Origin: Isotricha intestinalis
Taxonomy: Eukaryota > Ciliophora > Litostomatea > Vestibuliferida > Isotrichidae
Direction of reading: 5' to 3'
Assembly (NCBI GenBank): GCA_023807065.1
Contig: JAJJLU010003585.1
Location: 1-48,914, forward strand
Length of the DNA: 48,914 bases
In this document: in pieces, positions 19,214 through 29,757 of the stretch
How positions within the stretch are numbered: position 1 is the stretch's first letter
Layout: each line of letters begins with the position of its first letter
The notes under the pieces: model-generated
The model's database searches: none
Told to the model about the DNA's origin: nothing
The model's input: only the letters and a program-made list of their open reading frames with translations
Translations under genes and position numbers: made by a program

Positions 19214-19511
19214 TTGGGAATTATATTTTATTTTAGATTTAATTAGTATATATATAGTTTTAATTAATTAATAAAAATTGTTTTTTTAAAGTTTTTTTTT
19301 TGCATTTCATTTTTTTTTTTAAATTTAACCTTTTATTTTTTTTAATTTGGTTGTTTGTTAATTATTAAAATATAATTAATAAATTAATATTTTATATCTT
19401 TGTCAAAGATTTTTTTACAAAATATATTTTATTTTAAATTAATTTAAAATTATTTGTCAAAAATAAATAAATTTTTTTAAACTTGAAATTACAAATATTT
19501 TCTAACCTAAT

Positions 19512-20838
19512 TTAATTTTTATCTAAATTAGGTTTATCTTTAGAAATTTTTAAAGGTTGCTTTCTATTACTTAATAATTGTCTATAACTATTTTTACTAT
19601 TTGTACTATATAAATTATTATTATTCAAATAATATTCATTCAATTCAAAATTATGTAACTTTTTATTTATAGTATCAGCAAATTTAGTATTCATCATACC
19701 TTTTTCAATTTTAATTTTATGTAATTTAACAGTACTATTAATTAAAGGAGCAGTAGAAACTTTTCCTCTTTCTAAAGAATGACTATTTTTATTATTTCTT
19801 GAATTATAATTATTTTTTTCAATTGTTTCAGTATTTAATATTTTATTATTTAAATTCTCCATTTTTTCCCAAAGTAAATTTCCTCCAAAATTAAAATTAC
19901 TATTTGGTCTTCTTAAAGGAATAATAGGAATAATAATATTACTTGAAGCTGAATTTATATTTAAATTTGTTGCAAATTTTGCACTCATTAAATCTATTCT
20001 ATCTTTACTATATTCATCTGTGTTATTTGAATTTGAATTTTTTTTGGATTCATTTGTTGTTGATTGAGTATCTAAATTATTATTTAAATTTAAATTCTTT
20101 TTTGATATATTTATATGGTTTATTTCAGGAAGATAAATATCCATTTTTTGATTTTGACTTGATGAAAGTATTTTTGATATATGAATTTTTTCTTTTTCTT
20201 GATTTAATTTATTCATTGTCCAAGAAGTAAAAAGTGGATTTTGATTTACATTATTTGAATTTAAATTTTGATTTAAATTTAAAGGAGATGAAACATTATT
20301 TTTTTCCTTATTATTATTATTTACATCAATTATCATTTTTTTTAAATAAGTAGGTTTTTTAATTTTTTGATTATTTGCTTTTATTTCTTTATTAACTTCA
20401 TTTATTTTTTGTTCTTTGTTGTTTTTATTATAAAATTTAATTTCTGTTTTTTGTTTTTCTTCATCTTCTTCTGGAATAACATCTTCACATAAAACTTTCT
20501 TTTTATTATTTTCTTTTTCATTATTTTCTTTCTTATCTAAAATATTTAAAAAATATATACTTTTTCCTTCTAATAAATCAAGAAGCTCTTTATCTTCATC
20601 ATATTCATTTTGTAAATCTATAAATATTTGCTGTGATTTAAATAAATTATTTCTTTCTTCTTCTTTTTTAATTGGTTCAAAGAAATCTTTTGGAAAAGAT
20701 TTTGGATTTATAATTATACTAATTTTTTATTTTTTTATTATACTTTTTTGATTTTGGATTTGTTGAATGTATTTGGTTTTTATTTGAATTACTTTCACAT
20801 TTAAGTTCATTTAAATTTACCAAAATCGGTTCAGTCAT
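19512..20838 (-). CDS. Unrecognised disordered protein with a 25-nt intron
   Basis: The coding frame does not start at the internal Met near 20336. Reading upstream on the minus strand it stays open to about 20718. After removal of a 25-nt GT...TAG intron at 20719-20743, it joins in frame to a first exon beginning at the ATG at 20838 (MTEPILVNLNELKCESN). Spliced, this gives 433 aa (95 + 1207 nt). The protein is rich in Asn, Lys and Ser and looks disordered, with an acidic region in the N-terminal third (about 100-130). Two blocks look more conserved in style: IPLRRPNSNFNFGGNLLWEK and GMMNTKFADTINKKLHNFEL. No family is recognised and there are no membrane segments. Function unknown. Confidence 0.7.
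20719..20743 (-). other. 25-nt spliceosomal intron
   Basis: On the minus strand the segment begins GTATAA and ends TTAG. Unspliced, the frame hits a TAG at its end. Removing exactly these 25 nt joins AAA-AA to T-ATA and restores an open frame through the remaining 1.2 kb. Introns of 20-35 nt are typical of some ciliates. Confirmed only by frame logic, not by transcripts. Confidence 0.75.
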
Positions 20839-21348
20839 ATTATAATTTGTTTTTAATTATTTTTATCCATAAAATAAAAAAAATGGATATTTTTATATTA
20901 TCTAAGTATGAAAAAAAGAAATTGATAAATTTTATCATTTTAAACCAGTTAAAATATGAAAATTATAAATTTAATTTATAAAGTTATACTTATATTCTTA
21001 TCTATAATTATTATAAATAAATGATATATAACTTAAAATATTAAAGTCGTTAAATAAAAAAAATATTTCAATGGTAAAAAATTTAGGAAAATACTCTTAA
21101 ATAAAGTTTCTTGTTTTATCAAGATTTAATTCAAAAGATGTAATAAGAAAAATTTAATTTTTCCAAATTGAATAATTTAAATGTTGAATTTAAATTTATA
21201 TTTTAATTATCTAGTATTATAGTAAAAGGACATTTCAAAATTTTTCTTATAATATACAATTGAGCTTTTAAAGATATATTACTTCTAAATCTTTTTTATT
21301 TTTTCTCTAATTATCAAAATTCAATATCAATGCTTTTTCTAATAGCAA
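20839..21348. other. Intergenic, nothing identified
   Basis: About 500 AT-rich bases between the start of the intron-bearing gene and a decayed gene. No repeat, RNA gene or coding signal is apparent. Confidence 0.35.
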
Positions 21349-22030
21349 TTAATTTCTTTTTTTCAAAATAATGTTTTCATTAAATTCAAATTCTTCAAAA
21401 CCTTTTTGCAACATAAAATCTCCTCCATCTAATCTCCATTCAGATATTACACATTTATTATTATTATCATAAATTGAAAAATTAAAGCAACCATAAATTT
21501 AATATTAATTTTTCTTTTTCAGAAAAATCTTTAAAATGATAATCTGGTTCTGGAATCCAAATTCCCCTTTCTTTAGTTTTTATTCCAATAGACTTAATTA
21601 ATAATAATAAGGAGTAATATATAATTCATTTTAAGGATAGATTGGATGAACAAAATAATATTTTTGCTTTATTACCTAATTAAATTTTTTATTTAATAAT
21701 ATTAAATTATTATTTTCTGTATAATTTATTCCTTCTCTTGTTCACAGTTGATTTACTAATACTGTATATAAATCTGAATCATTTATTATTAAGACAAAAA
21801 CTAATTGTACTCTTCCATAATTTATATATTTTATTTCCTTGTTTTCCTTTATTTGAGAGATTTTCTTATTTCACAAAAATATTTGAAATAATTTCTATTT
21901 ATTTCCATTTCAATGTTACCTTTTTGACATTTATAATTTCTAAATACAATTTTCTATAATTTGGTATATCTACAAGATTCTTCTTTTTTAAATATTTTAA
22001 CAGTTTTATAGAATTATTGATTTCTCATCT
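21349..22030 (-). pseudogene. Decayed protein-coding gene, family unknown
   Basis: Several protein-like fragments lie on the minus strand in shifting frames. Upstream is a Lys-rich piece with CRYTK and NYKCQKGNIEMEI. Next comes a piece with YGRVQLVFVLIINDSDLYTV, then one with ERGIWIPEPDYHF, and finally YGCFNFSIYDNNNKCVISEW leading to a TAA at 21349. The fragments have the base composition and residue variety of coding DNA but are separated by TAA, TAG and TGA codons and at least three frame changes. Many stops sit where a Gln would be plausible, as expected from CAA to TAA decay. I do not recognise the family. A short antisense frame at 21738-21959 is taken as a shadow of this relic. Confidence 0.45.
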
Positions 22031-22161
22031 TTAAATATTAGTTATTCAGAATTAAAGATTTTTCAATAATTAAAATCAATGAATTAATAATTCTAAAAAA
22101 AATTTTAATTTGAAAACCCCAATTATTTATACTTTATATTTATAAAAAAATTACTTTAAAT

Positions 22162-22385
22162 ATGGACAAAATATACAAAGTTAAAAATTTTATTATTAGG
22201 TAATAGTAAGGTAGTAAAGTCATCAATCATATTTTCATATATATTAATATTGGTAAAGGAGAGAGACTTTTAAAAATGAATGGATCTCAATTTTTTGAAT
22301 GATATAGGTATTAATGAAGTTTTCGAAGAAATATTAAAAATGGTATTAATATTTGAAATATTAAAAAAAAGAAATTAAAATTAAA
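22162..22385 (+). pseudogene. Remnant of a Rab-like small GTPase
   Basis: After an ATG at 22162 (MDKIYKVK) and one frameshift, the sequence reads KILLLGNSKVVKSSI. This matches a Rab/Ras P-loop GxxxxGKS with the Gly before Lys changed to Val (22199-22225). In the same frame, only about 36 codons later, is GINEVFEEILK (22307-22340), which matches the start of the C-terminal helix of Rab proteins. TAA and TGA codons lie between. A working Rab has more than 100 residues between these points, so switch I, switch II and the NKxD motif are gone. The region to about 22600 is Lys/Glu-rich noise and may include the old tail. Confidence 0.5.
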
Positions 22386-22913
22386 AATAAAAATGATATT
22401 AATCCTAAAAATCATGGATTCAATAAATTGATAAAGAGATGGAAATTCAAAAGAAAATAATATATGCTCTTGTTGGAAATTGCTTTTTAAGTTTTTTGAA
22501 TTGTTTTTTCTAAAATATTAGAAGAAGAAAAAAGAAAAAAAATTAGAAAGAAAAAAAAAGAAAATGTGTTATTTGGTAATAATTAAAGAAATTTTAAAAA
22601 TATCATTTTTGCTTTACAACATATTTTTTAAATATTTTTTGAATTATTGAGAAGGAAAAGTTTTATTTCAGATTTTTAATATTAATAATAGTTTTTTATT
22701 TTTTTCTATTATTTAAAGAATTTTTCTTTTTAGATAGTTTAAAAATCCAATTTCAAAAAAATGTGTTTCTAAATAAATAAAATATTCTTTCATAGATTGA
22801 TGTTATTTTTAAATGGTTTGAATAAATTTAAATTATTGAATATTATTTATGGATAATAAGAGATTTATATTGGTTGATTTTTTTAATTATTTATAAAAAA
22901 TTATTTTTATTTT
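22386..22913. other. Intergenic, upstream of the TLDc gene
   Basis: AT-rich, with an A/G-rich patch at 22515-22565 that may be the worn end of the GTPase relic. The promoter of the gene at 22914 should lie in the last 200 bases. Nothing else is identified. Confidence 0.35.
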
Positions 22914-23975
22914 ATGGATCTATCATCAGGACCAACAATTAATTTTAATAATCAAAATAATAATTCAAAAGTTTTTAAATTATCTTTCGAAAATTATGAA
23001 TATTTAATTCAATTAGGTATAGAGGATAAAAAATTAAAGGTTTTATGCCAAAATATTAATCAATTAAATAATTTTGGTTATAAAAATTTTTTTTCTCTTG
23101 AAAATTTACAACAAATAAACAAATTATTTTTATGTTTTTCAAATTTAGAAGAAGTTTTATTAATTTTTCATGAATTATTCAAAAATAATAAAATCAAAAT
23201 TAATAAAGAAAAAGAAAATATATTTTTAAAAATTACTTTAACTAATTTAACAGGAAAAGAAGAACAAATATCACTTAAATTAGACCAATTATTATTATCT
23301 AATAGTGATTTATCAAGTAATTTTTGTTTCCAAATAAATCATTTAAAGGAAATAATAGAAGAAGAAAAAAAGAAAAATGAAAATTTACTAAACAGAATCA
23401 AAGAATTAGAAGAATGGAAGAATATAAAACAGATAATTAATAGTAAAATAATAGAAAAAGAAGAAGAAATAAATTTTATTATTGAAAGGTTAAAAAATAA
23501 TGAAGATAAAAAGAAAAAAAAAATATATTTTAAATTAATATATAGTGCAATAGAAGATGGAGATAGTACAAGTATATTTCATCAAAAATGTGATGGTAAA
23601 AAAAATGTTATCACATTTTTTCATACTATAAAAGAAGTAAAATTTGGAATTTACACTGAAGTTGGTTATGGACTTGGAGCAGGAGTTTATATTCCAGATG
23701 ATGAAATTTTTCATTTTAATATTCATAATAAAAAAATATATAATGTTAAAAAAGGAGGAAAAGAAGCTGCTAGATGTGGGGGAAATGTTTGTGGGATTCA
23801 TATGCAAAATGGAATAAAAACTAGTTATAATTTTTGTGCTGGAGGAAATAAACATTGTGTTGGTTTGAAAATGAATGAATATTATGATGGATTAGAAAAT
23901 TCTTTGGAAATCAATTCAGGTGAACAATATTTTATTTCTAAAGAAGTTGAAGTTTTTCAAGTTTTATTTATTTAA
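22914..23975 (+). CDS. Coiled-coil protein with C-terminal TLDc domain
   Basis: 353 aa. Residues 1-140 are a small N-terminal region of mixed helix and strand. About 140-205 form a charged coiled coil (KEIIEEEKKKNENLLNRIKE). About 205-353 form a TLDc domain: LIYSAIEDGDSTSIFHQKCD matches the opening of the domain (L-Y-x-A-S-x-D-G followed by F-H-x-K-C-D), and the chain closes with the usual E-V-E-V-F-Q-V strand. TLDc proteins include OXR1 and NCOA7. They are linked to oxidative-stress protection and, in several lineages, to V-ATPase regulation; whether that holds here is unknown. A Gly/Cys-rich insert (GGNVCGIH, CAGGNKHCVG) lies inside the domain. It is convergent with the kinase gene, 189 bases apart. 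Confidence 0.75.
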   Translation: MDLSSGPTINFNNQNNNSKVFKLSFENYEYLIQLGIEDKKLKVLCQNINQLNNFGYKNFFSLENLQQINKLFLCFSNLEEVLLIFHELFKNNKIKINKEKENIFLKITLTNLTGKEEQISLKLDQLLLSNSDLSSNFCFQINHLKEIIEEEKKKNENLLNRIKELEEWKNIKQIINSKIIEKEEEINFIIERLKNNEDKKKKKIYFKLIYSAIEDGDSTSIFHQKCDGKKNVITFFHTIKEVKFGIYTEVGYGLGAGVYIPDDEIFHFNIHNKKIYNVKKGGKEAARCGGNVCGIHMQNGIKTSYNFCAGGNKHCVGLKMNEYYDGLENSLEINSGEQYFISKEVEVFQVLFI

Positions 23976-24164
23976 GAAAAATAATTTTGAATATTATTTT
24001 ATTTTATAATTTAATTCAATCTAATTTCAATATGTTTTTAATATTATAATTATATAAGTTCATTATTTTAATTATCATTTATTAATTATAAAAAAAATTA
24101 AAAATAAATTCAAAGATATTCATTTAATTACAAAACTAAACAAGATGAGATATAATCACAAATA

Positions 24165-26993
24165 TTATTCCATATCATTAATATTATTAGATAATAAAAA
24201 GAATGTAGCAGTAGCATAATTGAAATCATTATTAGATAAAGTTTTTTGAATATATTCTCTTTTATAACCCATTCCTTCCATAATTTTGATTACATTTTCA
24301 TCAATTGTACTTGAATTTGTAAGAGAAGAAATATTTCTTTGTGAATCTGGTTTAGAATATTTCACAAATTTTTTATTGTCAGGTGCACTTTTATTGTTTT
24401 TAATATTATTATTTTCAACACTTAATTTATTATTATTACCTATTTCTTTTTCAATATTTTTTTCTTTTGAAGAAGAAGAACGATTAATTAAAATTCCATG
24501 ATCAATTTCACCATTATTATTAAGTTCATATTGTCTATTCAAAATATTTACATTTTCATTATATTTAATAACATCATTTTTAATATCTAATTCATTACAT
24601 AAATTAGAAGAAATATTATTTTCATCTATTATAGAAGAAGCAAAAGGAGCTAAAATAATACTTTTAGTAAGAATATCCTTATTTTCTTTATCATTTTGAG
24701 TATATAAATTAGTCATAGTAAAATTTTCAATAATTTCATCTTTATTACAATTTCTATAATCTAAATTTTCTTTTCTTAAAAGAACAACTTCAGCTTTAGT
24801 AAATAAAGATATTTTTCCATCGTCATCAAAATTACATTGATCTAAACTAACAATCCAAGGATGACATAAAATTTCATCAATAGTGATTCTTTTATTAGGG
24901 TCAACATTTAATAATCTCATAATAATATTTTGGGCATCATTAGAAATATCATTAATCATATGAAAATTACCTGAAATAATATTATATTGTAAATCTTTAA
25001 TATTATTTCCTTTAAAAGGGACATTCCCACTTAACATTGCATATAAAACAACACCAGCAGACCAAATATCAACAGGCGGTCCTTCATAACCTTCATTTTG
25101 TAATATTTCAGGTGCTATATATGCAGGAGTTCCACATTGATCCATAAATTTTTCATTATTTTGATAATTTTTTCCTACTCCAAAATCACATATTTTTATA
25201 TTATTATGTAAATCTATTAATATATTATCTAATTTTATATCTCTGTGAATTATTCCTTTTGAATGAATATATTTTAATGATATAATTAATTGCTTAAATA
25301 TTATTTTTGCTGTTTTTTCATTTAGTTTTGTTCTTTTTTTTACAAAGGATAATAAATCTCCACCATTTACATTTTCCATTATTATTAATATATAATTTGA
25401 AGTTTCTATTGTTTCTAATATTCTAACTATTGAATTATGTTTTAGGCTTTTCATTAAATTTATTTCATGATAGATTTTTTGTCTTGAATTTTCATCTTTA
25501 AATTTACTTTTATTAAATGATTTTATTGCAACTATTTTACCACTTAATATATGAAGTCCTAAATTTACTTTTCCAAAAGCTCCTCTTCCAATTAATCTTC
25601 CAAATAAATAAAATGATAATTTAGTTTGAGGATATTCTTTATATTTATTATAATAATCTTTTATATAATTTGATAAGTTATTTGATAATTGTTTATAATA
25701 TTTTCCCTCTTTTATTAATTGTTGTTTTTCTATTTCATTTATTTTATATTCTTCTATTATTTTATCATCTTTTACTGATAAACAAAGTGTTAATGATTTC
25801 TTATCATCTTGGTTTAATTTTTTTTCTAATTCTTTATTAAAAATTGATTTTGTTTTTTTATTTGAATTACTTGAACCAAATATTTTAGGTTCAATTATTA
25901 TTTTTCTTTTTGTTGTATTTTTTGTTGAATTAGGTAAAATCCCATATGAATTTTTATTTTGTTCATTTAAATATAAATCTTGAATTTTTGTAATTGAAGC
26001 TTGATGAGAAATTGTTTTACTAATTGTTTTTGTAGTTGAAGAAAAAAATAATTTTTTATTTTTATTATCTTCTTTTTTTTCTTTTTGAGAATTATTTTTA
26101 TTTTTAATTGATGAAGCCATTAAAAAATGTTTTATAAATACTTTATTATCATTTCTATTTAAATAATGTATATTTAATATTTTATGATGTGATATTTTTT
26201 TCCCTGTTGAACCAAATTCTTTTTTATTTGAATTTTTTGGAGAAATTGATTGTTCTTTTGAATTAATTTGTAAAGGTAAAATATTATTATTAATTAAAAA
26301 TTTATCATTACTATAATTTAATTTTAATTTACTCATATTTTTATTATTTAAAAATTCTTCAACATTTCCTAATAATTTTTTCAAAGTTAAATTCTTAGAA
26401 TTAAGATTTGATAATATAGAATTTTTTCTTCCTTGAATAAAATTAGTTTTATTATTTTTTTTATTATTAGAACTTTTTCTAGAATTTATAAAAGTAACAG
26501 GAGTAGTTTGACTATATTTTTGTGGATTATTATTTTGAAAATATTCACTTTCATTACCATTATAATTATAATTTCTTTTATTAATTTCAAAATTTCCATT
26601 TTTACAAATATTATTATTTTTTAAACCCTTATTTTTTTTAATTGTAGAATTTTGACTTATTAAAGAAGCTGTTAAAGTTAAAGGTTTTGAATTATTATTT
26701 AAAATATTATGTTTAATAAAAGCAACCGAAGAAAAAGATTCTTTTTTTTTTGTATTTTCTTCAAATTTTGGTGAACTTGTTGAATTATATATAAAACTTG
26801 ATTTTTGATAATTTACATTTGTTGGTAAAATGTTTATTTTGTGATTTTTTATTTTAATAATATTATCTAGGTTATTTATTAAATTTTGTTTATTATTTGC
26901 ACTTAAATTGTGAAATGGATTTTTTATTTCTAAATTATCTCCTTTTTTTATTGAGATTGTTTCTATTTTTTTTCTCAGTATTTTTTGTTTCAT
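24165..26993 (-). CDS. CAMK-like (AMPK/MARK-related) Ser/Thr kinase with C-terminal UBA-like domain
   Basis: 942 aa. Residues 1-455 are a disordered Asn/Ser/Lys-rich extension. The kinase domain spans about 459-715 and looks fully active: glycine loop GRGAFGKVNLG, VAIK Lys491, HRD Asp585, DFG Asp603, and the activation segment CGTPAYIAPE with the APE motif. The GxPPVDIWSAGVVLYAML segment and the general sequence place it in the CAMKL group. A further Asn-rich linker leads to residues about 895-940 (VIKIMEGMGYKREYIQKTL), which resemble a UBA domain with the MGY motif. In AMPK/MARK relatives the UBA usually follows the kinase directly, whereas here about 180 residues separate them. The activation-loop Thr suggests control by an upstream kinase. 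Probably cytoplasmic. Confidence 0.9.
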   Translation of the reverse strand: MKQKILRKKIETISIKKGDNLEIKNPFHNLSANNKQNLINNLDNIIKIKNHKINILPTNVNYQKSSFIYNSTSSPKFEENTKKKESFSSVAFIKHNILNNNSKPLTLTASLISQNSTIKKNKGLKNNNICKNGNFEINKRNYNYNGNESEYFQNNNPQKYSQTTPVTFINSRKSSNNKKNNKTNFIQGRKNSILSNLNSKNLTLKKLLGNVEEFLNNKNMSKLKLNYSNDKFLINNNILPLQINSKEQSISPKNSNKKEFGSTGKKISHHKILNIHYLNRNDNKVFIKHFLMASSIKNKNNSQKEKKEDNKNKKLFFSSTTKTISKTISHQASITKIQDLYLNEQNKNSYGILPNSTKNTTKRKIIIEPKIFGSSNSNKKTKSIFNKELEKKLNQDDKKSLTLCLSVKDDKIIEEYKINEIEKQQLIKEGKYYKQLSNNLSNYIKDYYNKYKEYPQTKLSFYLFGRLIGRGAFGKVNLGLHILSGKIVAIKSFNKSKFKDENSRQKIYHEINLMKSLKHNSIVRILETIETSNYILIIMENVNGGDLLSFVKKRTKLNEKTAKIIFKQLIISLKYIHSKGIIHRDIKLDNILIDLHNNIKICDFGVGKNYQNNEKFMDQCGTPAYIAPEILQNEGYEGPPVDIWSAGVVLYAMLSGNVPFKGNNIKDLQYNIISGNFHMINDISNDAQNIIMRLLNVDPNKRITIDEILCHPWIVSLDQCNFDDDGKISLFTKAEVVLLRKENLDYRNCNKDEIIENFTMTNLYTQNDKENKDILTKSIILAPFASSIIDENNISSNLCNELDIKNDVIKYNENVNILNRQYELNNNGEIDHGILINRSSSSKEKNIEKEIGNNNKLSVENNNIKNNKSAPDNKKFVKYSKPDSQRNISSLTNSSTIDENVIKIMEGMGYKREYIQKTLSNNDFNYATATFFLLSNNINDME

Positions 26994-28017
26994 TTTTTTA
27001 AGTTTTTTTTATTATTTTTTTGATTTAAGTTTTTAAAATTAATTTTGCTTTAAAAATATTAGTTATTTTTTATTTAAAAAAATAACTTTAAAAAAATTAT
27101 GAAAATTCATATTTTTTAATATTATAAATAAATTGAAGGTTTTCATTAATTCAAACATTATTAAAAAAATAAAAAGTTCTTTTATAAATTTTCATTTTTA
27201 TTTAAATTTTAGTAATATAAATATTAAATTATTAATGGTATTAAATTAATAATTTTATTTTTTTCAATTTGATTGAGATAAGTTCAAATATTATTAAATC
27301 TATGTTCTTTTTATCAAAAAAAATATATATTTTTTCTAAAATTTTCTTTGTTGAAGTGTTCTCATATTTCACAAATACTTCATCTTGGAGAGAGTTTAAT
27401 CATTTGAATTTTCTATTTTTGTAGAATCCACATTATTTCCATTGTATTTTTTTTTACTAGGATTTTTTTATTAATGTTATTATTAAATTTAGGGATTAGG
27501 CTCAATTTCCAATCCTTATCTTAATATTATATTTTTAATTTTTATTTAAAAAAAAATGATAAAATGAATTAAAAAATGAATTAATGAATTATACTTAATT
27601 TTATAATTAAACATATTATTAATTTTATTTAATTACAATTTGTGTATTATTTAATTTAATTACATCTTTATTTTTATTCCATATTTGAATGAAATAAACA
27701 ATAAATAGTAATTTAATAAAATAAAACTACTATCTATTAAAATTTCTTACATCCTTGATAATTTTATTTTTCATTTCTACATAAATTTTTTTATCTTATT
27801 TTTCTAATAATTTTAAAATATGTTTATTAAAATAACTTGTTTATTATTTATGCAAGAATTTCATTTTAATATTTTTATTTTATTCATTTAACTTTACAAT
27901 CATTTGAATTATACTTTCAAAGTTCAAAAATGAAAGATATAAAAAAAATTATTTTTTCCAAATAAAAAATAACTTCCGAGAATATATTTTAAAAAAATAA
28001 AATATATACAATTAAAT
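26994..28017. other. Intergenic, about 1 kb, possible faint relic
   Basis: This AT-rich stretch lies between the divergent kinase and pseudokinase genes and must contain both promoters. A 40-codon plus-strand frame at 27302-27421 (including NTSSWREFNHLNFLFL) has coding-like composition and could be a remnant. It has no recognised homology and no continuation. Nothing else is identified. Confidence 0.35.
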
Positions 28018-29757
28018 ATGGCTGATCATGAAACTGAAGAAGAAATATATAGTGTAATAAGTGATGCTTTATTACAATTATGTGAACAAAAGCCAAATGC
28101 TCCAGTAGATTTCTTAAGTAGGAAAATGTTAGAATTAATAGGTGATAACCCAGAAAGTTTTGAAAGAAAAAAAACAGAAATAATAGAAGATGATAAAAAA
28201 GGAGAAAATGAAATGATAATAAGCCCTGAGAAATTAGCTATTGAAGGTCTTCTCCAAAGTTTTACAGATTTATATAATATTATAGATAAAATATCTTATA
28301 ATACTTTCACTGTTGAAAATATAAAAGGAGAACCTACTTTAAAATGTGCTAGGATTATTGAAAAAAGTAGTTCTCAAGTTTTCTTAAGTGATAGAAAGAT
28401 TAAAATGTTAATTGGATTAGATCATCCTAATATTGTTAAAAATTATCAAATTTTAGAAGACGAAATAAATATTTATATTATTCATGATTATTGTCCTGGA
28501 AAAGATATTTTAACATATTTATATACTTATAAAGATAGAATTAATGAAAATTTAATTAGATTAATTATTCAACAATGCTTAAATGGTTTATCATATTTAC
28601 ATCAAAATGGTATTGTTCATAAAAATTTAAATCCTTCGAAAATATTAGTTTTTAATCAAAATTTTGATGAAAATGATATTCATATTAAAATAACAGATTT
28701 TATAACAAATGCAGAATATTATTCTAAAGATACATTAACGTATAAATCATTTAATAATTTAATTGAAAATACATTATATTTAGCTCCAGAATTTTTTGAT
28801 CAAAAATATAATAATAAAGTAGATATATGGAGTTTTGGAATAATATGTTATCTTTTATTTACTGGGAATCCACCTTTCACAGGGAAAGATCATGATTTAC
28901 TTATTCAAATTTCACATAAAAAAATAACATTTCCAGAAAAATTAAATGATATTAAAAAAAATTTTCTAATGAGAATGTTATGTGTAAATCCAAATGATAG
29001 AAGTGAAGCACTTTCATTATTAAAAGATGATTATTTCCAAGTTAATGATGAAGAATTAGAAAAAGGATTATTCTTTAAATTTCAATCTTCTGGAATGAAA
29101 AAAGATTATGAAAATGTTTCAATAATGAATCAAATAGCAAAATTTAGTATAGGTTCAAATTTAAGAAGAAGTATTTTATCATATATAGTATCTAAAAAAT
29201 TATATGATGAAAATCAAAGTAAAATAAGAAAAGTATTTAATGAATTAGATGTTAATCATGATGGTTCAATAGAAATATCAGAATTATTTAAACAATATAG
29301 AAAATATTTCCCAGGAACTCCAAAAGAACAATGGAAAAAAATACAATTATTTATTGAATCTGCAGATGTGAATAAAAATGGAAAAATTGAATATTCTGAA
29401 TTTTTAACTGTAACGACCTTACAAACTAGAGAACTTAGTGAAAAAACTTTAAGAGAAATATTTGATTATTATGATTATTCTAAAAATGGTTATATTGAGG
29501 CTATGGATATTAAAGAATTATTTGAAAATACTGATATTACTGATAAACAAATTCATGATATATTAGATGAAGTTGATAAAAATGGGGATAGAAAAATTTC
29601 TTTTGAAGAATTTGTTGCAATATTAGATAGTCCTTTTTCGGAAGAAGAAAAAAGAAGAAAAGAAAAAGCAAAATCTCTTCAAATCACCTCAGCTGTTAAT
29701 ATTGATATTCCAAAAAAAGAAGATAAGGAAAACGAAAATAAAAATAATGAAGAATAA
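28018..29757 (+). CDS. CDPK-like pseudokinase with four EF-hands
   Basis: 579 aa with the calcium-dependent protein kinase plan: an N-terminal extension of about 90 residues, a kinase-fold domain at about 95-345, a junction helix region, and four EF-hands at about 405-535. The kinase fold is clear (YCPGKDILTYL, YLAPEFFD, VDIWSFGIICYLLFTGNPPF), but key residues are changed. There is no glycine-rich loop, the VAIK Lys is Arg112 (KCARIIEK), HRD is H201-K-N203, and DFG is D227-F-I. The EF-hand loops DVNHDGSIEISE, DVNKNGKIEYSE, DYSKNGYIEAMD and DKNGDRKISFEE all keep their ligands. It therefore looks like a Ca2+ sensor attached to a catalytically dead kinase fold. There is no N-terminal Gly2 for myristoylation (MADHETEE). 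The C-terminal tail is Lys/Glu-rich. Confidence 0.9.
   Translation: MADHETEEEIYSVISDALLQLCEQKPNAPVDFLSRKMLELIGDNPESFERKKTEIIEDDKKGENEMIISPEKLAIEGLLQSFTDLYNIIDKISYNTFTVENIKGEPTLKCARIIEKSSSQVFLSDRKIKMLIGLDHPNIVKNYQILEDEINIYIIHDYCPGKDILTYLYTYKDRINENLIRLIIQQCLNGLSYLHQNGIVHKNLNPSKILVFNQNFDENDIHIKITDFITNAEYYSKDTLTYKSFNNLIENTLYLAPEFFDQKYNNKVDIWSFGIICYLLFTGNPPFTGKDHDLLIQISHKKITFPEKLNDIKKNFLMRMLCVNPNDRSEALSLLKDDYFQVNDEELEKGLFFKFQSSGMKKDYENVSIMNQIAKFSIGSNLRRSILSYIVSKKLYDENQSKIRKVFNELDVNHDGSIEISELFKQYRKYFPGTPKEQWKKIQLFIESADVNKNGKIEYSEFLTVTTLQTRELSEKTLREIFDYYDYSKNGYIEAMDIKELFENTDITDKQIHDILDEVDKNGDRKISFEEFVAILDSPFSEEEKRRKEKAKSLQITSAVNIDIPKKEDKENENKNNEE

Noticed and set aside
21738..21959. Plus-strand 73-codon hydrophobic frame
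   Set aside because: It lies antisense to a better, coding-like though broken, minus-strand reading and is Leu/Phe-rich as expected of a shadow.
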